Assembly: GCA_040954595.2 (NCBI GenBank)
Contig: CM082591.2
Span: 7,378,001-7,442,000 of the forward strand
Length of the DNA stretch: 64,000 bases
Direction: 5' to 3'
Source: Balanoglossus misakiensis
Lineage: Eukaryota > Hemichordata
The notes beneath the pieces are model-generated. The model was given only the letters and a program-made list of their open reading frames with translations, did not search any database and had not been told where the DNA came from. This document shows, piece by piece, positions 45,601 through 55,960 of the stretch (its first letter is position 1; every line of letters begins with the position of its first letter). A program made the position numbers and the translations under genes.

Positions 45601-46814
45601 AGGGGCACCATAACACACATTCACACCAAATTTCAGCTCCATTGTACATTTAGTTGTGGAGAAGAAGATGTTTACCAAAACTTTTATTTTTAGATCTAAT
45701 TTGCATATTCATGATCCCATCAAATCAAAATTAACAAAATCAGGTAAGGGCACCATAACACACATTCCAAGCAAATTTCAGCTAAATATATCAAGTTGTT
45801 TTAAAGAAGAAGATTTATATACCAAAAGTTGACGGACGACAGACGCCGGATGGACGACGGACAGACACTTATCAACCTACTGCTACAGCTCGGCTGACAC
45901 AAGTGACAGCAGAGCTAATAACTCTAGCATCGTATTCCTAATGCATTTCAGTAGGGTACAGCATGTTTGACCTTTGACCTCTGTTTCACCTAACAGGTCA
46001 CTGGTCAGTGAGGACACTGGATGGCCAAAGTCCAAAGCCAGGGCGAAAGTTTAAAGACCCGTGTGGTATGATGTTCCATGGTGACCAACTGGTGGTGTGT
46101 GACCAAGGCAACAGGGTTGTACAAATACTGAATCAAGATTACACCTGTGACAAAGTCTTGGGAAGTTTTGATGGTCAGTCTGCAAAGCCATTGCAGCCAC
46201 GGACTGTAGCTGTCTCCCATGACAACATCTATTTCATAAGTGATGGTGGAAATTCTCAAATTGTTGTTTGTGATCAAAACAATAAAATTCTTAGAATAAT
46301 TACTCTACCTGCAGGCGCCAATATCTGGGGCATCGCTCTACTGAATGGATTTGTTTTGGTCACCGAGATCGAAGGTCATCGGCTACTCAAGTACACCCAA
46401 GATGGTCAGTATGTTGCAGAGGTTGGTGGTTATGGTGATGGCCAAACACAATTCCGTTACCCACTCTGTGTGGTGGTCAACAGTAAGAATGTCATCATGG
46501 TGTCTGACTGGGGCAATCACTGCATCAAATGTTTTGATGCTGAATTGAAATTCTTGTATCAATTTGGTGTGAAAGGTGAAGGTCCTGGTCAGCTGTGGTA
46601 TCCAGACAGCATTGACGTCGATGTCGACGATAATTTGTTTGTGTGTGATGCGGGGAATTCTAGGATTGTGAAATGGAGATTTGATGGAGAGTGGATCTGT
46701 CACTTATTTGAAGGTGAGGTGAGAGACCCCTGGTTCCTTGCAGTCAGCGGTGACAGAATTGCTGTTAGAGAGACTAGCAGAGACCAAATCAAAGTATTCT
46801 ACAAGCAGACATAA
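37083..46814 (+). CDS. Gene B: GT-repeat, TRADD-N-like, coiled-coil, NHL protein (1752 aa)
   Basis: Nine exons join in phase to 5,259 nt: 37,083-39,609; 40,072-40,536; 40,781-40,857; 41,121-41,199; 41,610-41,873; 42,694-43,299; 43,435-43,707; 43,906-44,055; 45,997-46,814. All have GT/AG ends. Residues 6-420 are three degenerate GT-B N-lobe units, each starting A-L-x3-x-x-W. A fourth unit starts at 421 and continues into a full glycosyltransferase-like domain to about 830, in which Lys729 replaces the first glutamate of EX7E (Glu737 remains). Residues about 890-990 look like TRADD-N. 998-1137 are unrecognised, about 1165-1340 are coiled coil, 1341-1480 are a charged linker, and 1481-1752 are NHL repeats. 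There is no signal peptide or membrane segment. The architecture suggests a sensor/scaffold in innate immunity or cell death rather than an enzyme. The function is inferred, not known. Confidence 0.9.
40072..40536 (+). CDS. Gene B exon 2: TRADD-N-like domain
   Basis: 465 nt, phase 1 at both ends, the same length as in gene C. The region METGSLQI (from residue 923), then a helix RRLYNLYRL, then EPILMTDEM and IPLQLIATYDQARFDELE follow the strand-helix-helix-strand pattern of TRADD N-terminal-type domains. That family links immune and apoptotic proteins in metazoans and conflict systems in bacteria. The assignment rests on motif resemblance and is uncertain. Ninety helical residues precede it (NVYQEYLAENEGQNEERQQ). 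Confidence 0.55.
42229..42662. mobile_element. MITE-like element in gene B intron 5
   Basis: It starts in 'aaattatattatatcatgctacc' and ends with a short hairpin (gcaataaccccccagcggggttattgc). The core includes 'gggcccctgaaccagc..gcagcagggaaaatgtg'. The same core occurs inverted at about 49,020-49,395. It is non-coding. Confidence 0.65.
42694..43299 (+). CDS. Gene B exon 6: coiled coil
   Basis: 606 nt, phase 1 at both ends. From about residue 1165 it shows heptad-rich, charged helix (KQLKELKQLLDG..., ELESKLEQQEQNITELKSKL). A perfect-looking 17-codon tandem duplication (KLQTESVENKRKLV type) lies near 42,855-42,965. It probably mediates oligomerisation. The 3' 40 bp of this exon are what gene A retains. 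Confidence 0.85.
44056..45996 (+). other. Gene B intron 8
   Basis: Long intron with no coding sequence. It contains imperfect repeats of a 'gttaccatgg...' theme and the 145-bp direct repeats described separately. Confidence 0.7.
45404..45830. repeat. Three direct repeats of ~145 bp in gene B intron 8
   Basis: Units start at about 45,406, 45,551 and 45,695 ('ctaatttgcatattcatgac'), each with 'aaaatcaggtaggggcaccataacacacattc'. The tail reads 'gacggacgacagacgccgg', a motif common at the ends of dispersed repeats in marine invertebrates. Confidence 0.8.
45997..46814 (+). CDS. Gene B exon 9: NHL-repeat beta-propeller
   Basis: It encodes 272 residues. Repeating blades of the form P-x-x-V/I-x-V...V-x-D-x-G-N-x-x-I/V occur: FKDPCGMMFHGDQLVVCDQGNR, PRTVAVSHDNIYFISDGGN, YPLCVVVNSKNVIMVSDWGN, YPDSIDVDVDDNLFVCDAGN. 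The exon ends with VFYKQT and a TAA at 46,812-46,814. NHL propellers bind proteins or RNA, as in TRIM-NHL proteins. No RING or B-box is present. Confidence 0.9.
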
Positions 46815-47255
46815 ACATCACCATGAAATGCATGTCCACACGACATCAAAAAAAGTGAAATTTGGGAGAAAATTTAGCGGCAGCGTCGATAAATTTACGA
46901 CCGCAACCATGGCAACAAAATTCAAACTGAACCAATGTCACTTTCACAATTTTGGGAGTTATTTTCCACATTTTGAAGTAAAATTCCGAACAGAAATTAA
47001 TTGTACGTGCAGTCGCTACATGTACTGAGTGTATAACATCACCATGAAATGCATGTCCACACGACATCAAAAACAGTGAAATTTGGGAGAAAATTTAGCG
47101 GCAGCGTCGATAAATTTACGACCGCAACCATGGCAACAAAATTCAAACTGAACCAATGTCACTTTCACAATTTTGGGAGTTATTTTCCAGATTTTGAAGT
47201 AAAATTCCGAACAGAAATTAATTGTACGTGCAGTCGCTACATGTACTGAGTGTAG
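46814..47255 (+). repeat. 221-bp tandem duplication in the gene B 3' UTR
   Basis: Copies 46,814-47,034 and 47,035-47,255 differ at only a few sites. The first copy starts at the last base of the stop codon. A polyadenylation-like 'aataaa' follows at about 47,261. Each copy happens to hold a ~66-codon frame, which is not considered a gene. Confidence 0.85.
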
Positions 47256-47715
47256 GCAAAATAAACTGAGGGTGTTTTGAGAAATTTTTGCAGTTTATTT
47301 TGAGGGATTTTGAGACAAGACTGTTTGAAACTGAATGCATTTCGTCAACTTGGCATGTAAACAATGTAAAATCGTTTTTTCCACATTTACAAAGACCATT
47401 TTGGAAAAATAATATTTCAGCATACAGTCGCTTCATATAACGAGTATAAATAATCCAAATCTGAGTTGTTTTGGAGAATTTGTACTCGTTTTTTTCATGA
47501 ATTTTGACATGGAGCTGTCTGAAAGTTTTTATGTGCAGTCCAATTTCCATCAGATCTCCGTTGCATCCGAAAGGATGAAGGCGTTTCATCCATTTATGTG
47601 TGCAAAATAATTCTAAAAACTTACCTGTAAATCGCCAGAGATATATATTGTATTGTAATTTGTACATATTTCCATTCGATAGTCCAAAATTGTTGTTATT
47701 TCAAATGTATATAAA
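47256..47715. other. Gene-free 3' flank of gene B
   Basis: No feature apart from the putative polyadenylation signal at its left edge. Confidence 0.4.
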
Positions 47716-47716
47716 T

Positions 47717-50700
47717 AGTCCAGGAGCTAGGTGCCGTTAATCAGAATTTTTAATAAGGAAGGTTTGAGAAGTCCATTCTATGTAAAAAATGGTGCTGATT
47801 CCAAAAATGTCAGTCTTATTGACCCCACTCCAGACAAAATTGCCATTTTGGCCAATTTTAACCCCAAAATGGTCTTTTTTAGAAAACACTAAAAACACAC
47901 TGTTTTCGTCACATTCTGAGATCTGATGACATATGATATGCTTATTCTATGTAAAATGTGGTGAATATTACGAAAAAAGTAGTTCGATTGACCCAAAACA
48001 ACAGAAAATTGCCTTTTTGACCATTTTTTGCCCAAAAAACGTCATTTTTAGAAAAAATTTAAAACACACGGTTTTCTTCATAATGATTGATCTGGTGATA
48101 TATGGAAAGTCAATTCTATGTTAAAAGTGGTGACTTTAAAAAATAAAGCAGTCTTTTTGACCTCAATCAATACAAAAATGCCATTTTTGGCCACTTTTTG
48201 AGGTCAAAAAAGGTCATTTTTACAAAAAATCGAAAAATAAATTGTGTTTTTCATATTCAGAGATCATTGGATATATGAAATGTCCATTCTATGTAAAAAA
48301 CGGTTCTGATTCCAGAAATAGCAGTCTTATTGACCCTACTCAAGAAAAATTGCCATTTCTGCCACTTTTTGCCCAAAAACGTCATTTTTAGAAAACACTC
48401 AAAATTTATATATTTTCTTCACTTTTGGAGATCTGATAATGTATTATATGCCCATCCTATGTAAAATTTGGTGATTATTCCAAAAAAGCAGATTTATTGA
48501 CCCAACCTAATGCAAAAATGCCCTTTTGAAAGTTTTTGCCCAAAATGGCCGTTTTTAGAAAAAAAATTAAAAACAAACTTTTCTTCATAAAGCTCAGAGA
48601 TCATGTGATATATGAAATGTTCATCCTATGTAAAAGATGGTGCTGATTCCAGAAATAGCAGTCTTATTGATCCTACTCAAGAATAAATGCCATTTTTGCC
48701 ACTTTTTGCCCAAAAAACGTCATTTTCAGAAAACACTCAGAATTTATATATTTTCTTCACTTTCGGAGATCTGATAATGTATTATATGCCCACTTTATGT
48801 GAAAAAATTCCAAAAAAGCAGTTTTATTGATGCCACTCAAGATAAAAGTGCCTTTTGGCAAGTTTTTGCCCAAAAAGTGTCATTTCCAAAAACGGCAGTC
48901 TGGTTGGCCCCACTCTAGTCAAAATTGCCTTTTTGGCTATTTGTAGCCAAAAATAGATCTACTCAAGAAAAATTTATCCTTTTAGCCATTTTGTACCAAA
49001 AAAATGTTTGTATTTGGAGTTTTTGCAAAATTAGCCCAAGTTGAACTCATAATGATGATGAAACAGCGTCGAGAGGAAAAGAAGTTACGAATTGAACAAA
49101 ACTCGCGTCGATGAATGTAAACACGCCACCCTGGACCAAGCTCTAAACATGATACAGATGACAAAAGAAAGGCATTGCACATTGCCCAAATATTCCCATA
49201 CAGCAGTTCCAAATTAAAACGTCATGGATTTTATGTTTATTTGGTTTAAGCCCACATTTTCCCTGCTGCGTGCTAGTTCAGGGGCCAGTTTTAGCAGTGC
49301 TCTAATGAGTATTCTAGCATCGTTCAATTGGGTTGCACTCCTGTCCAATCATTATGACGGAGGTATCATGATATAAATTATAATATAATTTCTGATTTTG
49401 TATTCAGATTGAAGAGAATAAATTTCAACAATCTCTCCCGAGCTGGCATATCTGAACCTAAATATTTCACACCACGCATAATCGACTTACAGTAGACAGT
49501 GCGTATACATGGATCATCTTATTGTTGAGTTCAATTTTGGGCTAAATGTGCCAAATTGTGGCAACCCTCTCTTTCAATATCATCAATTTAATTGATATTA
49601 TATGGTTATGGCGTTTTAAATATGCATATACAACATCAGAACACGAAACTTAAGGCAAAAACATCAATTATATTTGTTTTCTGAAAATGCCTATTGTTGA
49701 CAAAAGATGGCTAAATGGCAATTTTGTATTGAGAGGGGTGTCTCAATAAGACCGTTGTGCTGGTATCAGCATATTTTTTGCACACACAAAAAAACAAAAA
49801 CAAAACGAATTTACATACATCACAAGGGCTCTGAATATGAAGGAATAAGTTTGTATTTATTTTTTCTAACAGTTACCTTTTTGAGCAAAGAGGCCAAAAT
49901 GATATTTTTTTCCCTCAGTGGGGTCAGTAAGAGTGGGTTTTTTAGTACTTTTATTTATCATTCGATCACCAATGGGAAGAAAATGGCATATTTTTCGTAT
50001 TTTCTAGAAATGACACTTTTTGGGCAAAAACTTGCCAAAAAGGCACTTTTATCTTGAGTGGCATCAATAAAACTGCTTTTTTTGGAAATTTTTCACATAT
50101 AGTGGGCATATAATACATTATCAGATCTCCGAAAGTGAAGAAAATATATAAATTTTGAGTGTTTTCTAAAAATGACGTTTTTGGGCAAAAAGTGGCAAAA
50201 ATGGCATTTTTCTTGAGTAGGGTCAATAAGACTGCTATGTCTGGAATCAGCACCATTTTTTACATAGAATGGACATTTCATATATCCAATGATCTCTGAA
50301 TATGAAAAACAATTTATTTTTAGTTTTTTTGTAAAAATAACCTTTTATGACCTCAAAAAGTGGCCAAAAATGGCATTTTTGTATTGATTGAGGTCAAAAA
50401 GACTGCTTTATTTTTTAAAGTCACCACTTTTAACATAGAATTGACTTTCCATATATCACCAGATCAATCATTATGAAGAAAACCGTGTGTTTTAAATTTT
50501 TTCTAAAAATGACGTTTTTTGGGCAAAAAATGGTCAAAAAGGCAATTTCTGTTGTTTTGGGTCAATTGAACTACTTTTTTCGTAATATTCAATATTCAAT
50601 TTTACATAGAATAAGCATATCATATGTCATCAGATCTCAGAATGTGACAAAAACAGTGTGTTTTTAGTGTTTTCTAAAAAAAGACCATTTTTGGGCTAAA

Positions 50701-50838
50701 AATGGCCAAAATGGCAATTTTGTCTTGAGTGGGGTCAATAAGACTGACTTTTTTGGAATCAGCACCATTTTTTACATAGAATGGACTTCTCAAACCTTCC
50801 TTACCAAAAATTCTGATTAACGGCACCTATCTCCTAGG
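47717..50838. repeat. 3.1-kb imperfect palindrome built of ~170-bp satellite units
   Basis: The left arm (47,717 to about 48,960) and right arm (about 49,680 to 50,838) carry the same chain of diverged units in mirror orientation. The outer ends are 'ggtgccgttaatcagaattttt' and its complement 'aaaaattctgattaacggcacc'. Units alternate 'cagtcttattgaccccactcaagac', 'gtcatttttagaaaacactcaaaa' and 'atattttcttcactttcggagatctgat'. The centre holds an inverted copy of the gene B intron-5 element. There is no transposase. Confidence 0.8.
49015..49395 (-). mobile_element. Inverted relative of the gene B intron-5 MITE, at the palindrome centre
   Basis: Its reverse complement matches 42,229-42,600 in order: 'atgattggacaggagtg', 'ggcccctgaactagc', 'gcagcagggaaaatgtgg', 'ttttaatttggaactgct', 'gtgtttacattcatcg', 'gacgctgtttc'. 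Confidence 0.7.
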
Positions 50839-50839
50839 G

Positions 50840-51230
50840 TAAAACACAAGGGATGTGAACAGAGAAGTTTTACCGCCATGATTTGCATATCCACTTTCAA
50901 ATTCAAATTTTGTGTGCAGGTAGCCTACCTTCTGTCCATCATTTTACCCTATTGAAATCATGACGTCATACATAAAGTTTTTTTGCTACAATTGTTTTTC
51001 TGAAAAACTACTTAAAACTTTAAAAATCTTCTTCTCCAGAACCAGCTGTTACTGAGTCACGGGATTTGGGATATGTGGTCACCTAACCTATGTCTATCAA
51101 TTTTGCGAAGCGCACTGTGATTGGTCGATCATTATGGCGGCCATGTTGGATTTACGGAAAACCATTGAAAAGTGAAAATTCCGTTTTGTAGCCAAAATGT
51201 TGACAGCAGGGAAATTCTTTTTTTGGATAT
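50840..51230. other. Gene-free spacer
   Basis: No feature is recognised. Confidence 0.35.
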
Positions 51231-51234
51231 GAGG

Positions 51235-51430
51235 TTAAGGAATAAACAACAGACAATAATAGTAGGTAGATAGTGTAGATTTATTGATATACAAACACTA
51301 GTATGAAAAATGGACAACTTTACACTGTTACACACAAGAAAATTGTCATTTCATACAATTTGGGGGAATATTTCATTGTATTGGCCCTTTTGAATATATA
51401 TTAAGATGACATTTTATTGAGTCTCTTTAT
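51235..51430. repeat. Paralogous empty site for the Harbinger-like insertion
   Basis: 'gttaaggaataaacaacagacaataatagtagg' joins directly, with a single TAA at about 51,260. The copy at 17.64/23.82 kb has 6,156 bp inserted there. It continues to match 23,822-23,985. Confidence 0.8.
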
Positions 51431-51857
51431 TTAGTGATTATTTTTTTATTTTTTTATTTTTTTATTTTTTTTTAGTGATTAGTGGTCTTTATTCGGTATT
51501 TCTAGGCCATCGGCCCAACATACTTCATATTTTAGTCAAACAAGTACAGAAAAAATGACAGGAAAATAATATTTACAAACACTCAAAATAAGTCCATATC
51601 ATGTATTTCCTTTCTCACTTTCATAGCATGGAAAGTGAAAGCTGCTAGACGTTGTAGTGTATCTGGATCCTCAGTTGTCATTAAACAAATAAACTTTCTT
51701 TCCTTTGGTGGATTAAAATAATAATGGGGAATATACTTCATCCTCATGTTTTCAAAAAAATTACAGAATAAAACAAAATGACATTCGTTTTCAACTTCAT
51801 TTTTGTTACACATCAAACATACTCTTTCATTTACATCATTTTTCAGTTTTCTTATAT
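51431..51857 (-). mobile_element. 3' fragment of a LINE
   Basis: Relative to the paralogous sequence at about 23,990 this is extra DNA. The plus-strand start is T-rich (a minus-strand A-rich tail). The minus strand then encodes about 77 residues (NEVENECHFVLFCNFFENMRMKYIP) typical of the zinc-knuckle-like end of LINE reverse transcriptase proteins. It is heavily truncated. Confidence 0.6.
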
Positions 51858-51899
51858 ATGTAATACAAAATATAATGTCTTATATAGAAGTCTTATGAT

Positions 51900-53000
51900 A
51901 CTCTAGCATTGCTTTCTTTGTTTGTTTGGTTTTAGTTGATATTTTTGTAACTAAAATGTACATAGTCAGTAAACAATCAGTAAGTTGTCTATCGTGTTAT
52001 TTTGTGTTTTTATTGTAAATAATCACATTCTGTTTGTGTTTACTTTATTTTTTTAATTTGTTTAAACTTTAAATGTAGTTGAATGTTTAGCTGAGAAAGT
52101 GCATCTGTATATGGCACCTTGACTTCATCAATAGCCATAATTTAGTGGCTAACAGTTGTGTTACTACTTAAGTCATTTTATTGAATGCAAGAATTTATGA
52201 TGGAATTGGACGTAATCCCATGATTGACAGCCAGGTCGGCACATTTTCATGATTGACAATATATATAGTAGTACCTATTTTTGATAGTTATGTAGGTCTC
52301 TTACACTAGTAAATGAGTCAGTTTGCAACATATATCTACATGTAATAAATGGGAATGTGATAAATTTAACACCTGTGTTTTGATTTCAATTAATTGAAGG
52401 TAATTATTACCCCCCCCCCCCCCCTCAGGTGACAGACTTCAATCCTTTCATGGCAAAGTACAATTAATCAAAACCTTTATTGTTTACATTTATGAAAGAG
52501 ACCAGGCACCTATGATTTGCTGGAATATGTGAATATTTCAGGTACTACTTGATTCATTGCAAAAAATAAACCATTAATAATCTACTTGTTGGCATTATTC
52601 ATACCTGTTGTTGTCAATTTGGAAATTAACTACATTTACTTTGTTTGCAGTGACACAGTCAAAGTTGACCTTATTTGACCTTCCCCTAGTTACATAGGCT
52701 GTCAACAATTTCTCAAAGTGAAACTGAAAAACAATTTCTACTTTAAGTTGAGCAGACGGCAACAAAATTCCAATCACTAAAGAAATATCAAGAACTTTAG
52801 TATAAGGTACTAATAACTCTTGAGTTTATGAAGCTGTAGGGCATTTTTTTCAAAGGTTTTTAGATTTGAATAGCTGACATGTTGTCAATGGAGACTGGCA
52901 ATTGAACTTTGACAGTGTCTTGATCTCGACTGTGTTGGGCCACTGTAAGTAAACTCTTTGTTTTGCACCCTCATGCACATCATTTTGGGTTTCTTTTGTT
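51900..53000. other. Gene-free AT-rich region
   Basis: Only a (c)15-type run at about 52,411-52,425 stands out. No coding or repeat feature is recognised. Confidence 0.4.
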
Positions 53001-53006
53001 TTTTAT

Positions 53007-53660
53007 GGGGTGAGATCCCCGCCAAAACTAAAATAATTCGATTAATGCTTTTTGCTATTTAGTATTATTGACTATTTTTATCATTATTTGCTAAACATTT
53101 ATATTTGCATAGATAGGTGCTGATTATTAGCAATTATGTGCTCAATTAGAAGCAGGTAAACGATTTAGCGCTGAATTTTTCAAAGCTTTATAATTAGGTG
53201 ACGAATTATTAGTAGGTAAAATATTTAATGCTGAATTATTAGCAACTTTATGATTAGGTCCCGAATCTTTAGTAGGTGAAAAATTTGGTGCTCAGTTATT
53301 AGCAGCTTTATAATTAGGTGCCGAATTATTAGTAGGTGAACGATTTGGTGGTGAATTATTAGCAGCTTTATAATTAGGTGCCGAATTTTTAGTAGGTGAA
53401 AAATTTGGTGCTGAATTATTAGCAGCTTTATGATTAGGTGCCGAATTATTAGTAGGTAAAATATTTGATGCTGAATTATTTTAGCAGCGTTATTATTAGG
53501 TGCCGCATTATTAGTATTAATTGAGCACATAGTTGCTAATAATCAGCACCTATCTATGCAAATATAAAATGTTTAGCAAATAATGATAAAAATAGTCAAT
53601 AAAACTAAATAGCAAAAAGCATTAATCGAATTATTTTAGTTTTGGCGGGGATCTCACCCC
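53007..53660. mobile_element. Foldback element with an internal 60-bp minisatellite
   Basis: Inverted arms of about 143 bp begin 'ggggtgagatccccgcc' and end 'ggcggggatctcacccc'. Between them (about 53,160-53,515) lie about six units of 60 bp ('ttagcagctttataattagg...'). A 101-codon minus-strand frame is only the repeat read through. No transposase is present. Confidence 0.8.
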
Positions 53661-54089
53661 ATAGTTTTTTGAAGATTTTTGACAAAGACATGTTTTTCCG
53701 ACCAGAAAACTCAGTTACAAATTATACATAATTTGATCAAATCACCTGCAAGGTTGAGGTGTATGTGTTATGAACAATGAAGTTGAAAAGTACTACTTTG
53801 ATTCTTAAATGAATACTTCTCTGACAAGGATCTAAAATATATAAATTCCATGTACTGTATTAAATTTCCTGTGTTTGTTTTTCGATCACTTATTCATAAA
53901 CCTTTCAAAACTTTGAGTGGACGCAAAACAAAGAATTCACTTTCTTTGGCCTTATTTTACAGATCACATGACAAGCATTGTGTTAGCTCTAAGGTACTCA
54001 AGGCCACTCACTGGAACTTTTCTGCAGTTTTTTTTTCTCCTGGTGAACACGGGCCAACTTCCTCGTATAATTTGAGGATTCCTACATTT

Positions 54090-54470
54090 ATCAGTGGACC
54101 TGGATCGAAGATCTAACATGTGAAGGAATCAACCGCTCTTTTACAACCCCTTTTAAGGTATGAATATACAGTGGAGCTGGTGATTGTCTTGTTTTTTAAG
54201 GGAATACATTGAATACATACATATAAGTGACGTGTTGTAAATGGGTGGCGGCAAAAAGATTCCAAACTCACAACACAGGTATGTGACAAGTACTGAGCAG
54301 CTCTGTGGTACTCGATCGGAACCAAACTCTGGGATTTCTCCTCTTTTTGCCAGTGGGAGCTAGCTCTAGCTTTGAATGGATCAAATGGATTGAAACTCTA
54401 ACTTCTGAAGGAATCAACCTCTCTGTTACAACATTACTAGGTATGTGTGATTTATTGTCTTGAAATTCTT
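54090..54470. repeat. Isolated unit of the EGIN exon-like repeat
   Basis: It contains two cores, 'gtggacctggatcgaag..aaggaatcaacc' and 'ggattgaaactctaacttctgaaggaatcaacc', with the same spacer as at 32.5-33.8 kb. It has no recognised product. Confidence 0.55.
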
Positions 54471-54755
54471 TCAGTCCTCAAACTCAACGACTTCTTCATA
54501 TAACAGAAACACACCCTAAAAAAGAATTCTATTGAAAATAAGTCACTAACACTTTTCTTGATTTGAATTCATGGGTCTGAAAAATGTCTATGATTCATCA
54601 ATGTAAAAACTTTAAGGGACAATTATTTTCACCAACGTGGTACACCATGGGTTATACAACATTTATTTTGCTTGGAGATATCCAGACTGCAAACTGGTAT
54701 ATATCACATGACAACCACAAGTAGCGGTAGGCTGTACGGTACTCATGTAAGCCTA

Positions 54756-54877
54756 CAATCTGACTGAAATCAGATGTAGGGAACGGCGACATGGTTTTTT
54801 ATCCATCCAAAGCTAGAGTAGCTCCCACTGGCAAAAAACTACGTTGCCGTTCCCTACATCTGATTTTAATCAGATTG
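54756..54877. mobile_element. Small TIR element carrying a captured host fragment
   Basis: Ends CAATCTGACTGAAATCAG / CTGATTTTAATCAGATTG extend about 40 bp. The flanks are GTAAGCCTA and GTAAGCCTG, a 9-bp target duplication with one change. The ~45-bp centre ('aaagctagagtagctcccactggcaaaa') is the reverse complement of part of the nearby EGIN repeat. Confidence 0.7.
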
Positions 54878-54899
54878 GTAAGCCTGTAGAACCAAACTC

Positions 54900-55490
54900 A
54901 AAGACATGATTTTGCCTAGTGAGCACTAACGTTCACTACAATTTGTGGAGATTGTACATTTATAAATGTAGGATTCCTGGCAACAAAGCCATGTCTTTTT
55001 GAGAAAATTGTCCACTTTTTTACAGACCTAAGTTGGTAGAGTATTTTATTGACAGGAGTGATCATTACAACAGCGGCCTACCCCTCAAATTCAATGCCTC
55101 CAAATAATTTTTGGTTTCACAGAGCGAGATCTATCTAAAAATAAAATTCTACTTTAACTCTACTTTGAAATTCTGTTGACCACTGTAAGATTGAGACAAT
55201 TTGTTGTGGTCTGGTTTTACACAGACAGTGACCTCATTTGACCTTTAGGGAGCTGTCTTTAATACAATGTCACATCACATGTAACCCTACATCTACTGAA
55301 GCAACTGCATTTAATTTGTCCATTCTTTAAAAAGTGATACAAATGACACACCTTCACATCATCCCCACAATTACTGGTCGACTTCTCATTAAAGGCACAT
55401 AAGCTGCAACTTTTGGGATAATTATCATAATATTTGTTTCAAACTGAACTACCATTAGTCCATGCAGATGAAGGCAGTGAACAATATACC
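54900..55490. other. Gene-free spacer
   Basis: No feature is recognised. Confidence 0.35.
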
Positions 55491-55497
55491 AGTATTT

Positions 55498-55690
55498 TTT
55501 TTATTATTATTATTATTTTATTCATGTACAGTAGGCCACCGGCCCAAATGTATACATATGATTGATACACACGATATGCACGAGGGTGCCCAACAAAATT
55601 AAGCATTTGAGGTTACAAAAACTTAAGTTGAATCAGCTGCTGTATTTGCTCTTTTCTTCATAGCATAGAAAATGTATTTAGACAGATTTC
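55498..55690 (-). mobile_element. LINE 3'-end fragment
   Basis: It starts with (tta)n on the plus strand, then 'gtaggccaccggcccaaatgtatac', which resembles 'ctaggccatcggcccaacata' in the LINE fragment at 51,480. It ends near 'cttcatagcatagaaaatg', also shared. It is a short remnant. Confidence 0.5.
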
Positions 55691-55960
55691 GTATCACCGT
55701 GCTATTATACCAGTATTATAAAGCCTTAATATGAGTGCACATGCAAGTTTTAACCAGATAAATGATAAAGCTTTGCCGCAAGCAAAAATGGCCGCCACCG
55801 TGGGAAAATGCAAGAAACAATGAAAATGTTACATTTCCAGTAATGAAACTTCATAAACAAAACATGATCTCTTCCACATGAGCTCATGGAAGTAAATGTA
55901 CACTGCTGAAACATTATATTTTCCTTTTGCATTGTTATATTGCACTTTTTAAAAATATGC

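Noticed and set aside
46846-47249. Paired small frames just after the gene B stop, on both strands
   Set aside because: They follow the 221-bp duplication, have no recognisable motif or start context, and are better explained as 3' UTR.
48982-49212. 76-codon minus-strand frame
   Set aside because: It lies wholly in the dispersed element related to 42.2 kb, and the relative does not keep the frame.
53225-53530. 101-codon minus-strand frame rich in I/L/H
   Set aside because: It is a read-through of the 60-bp minisatellite; periodic sequence explains both its openness and its composition.
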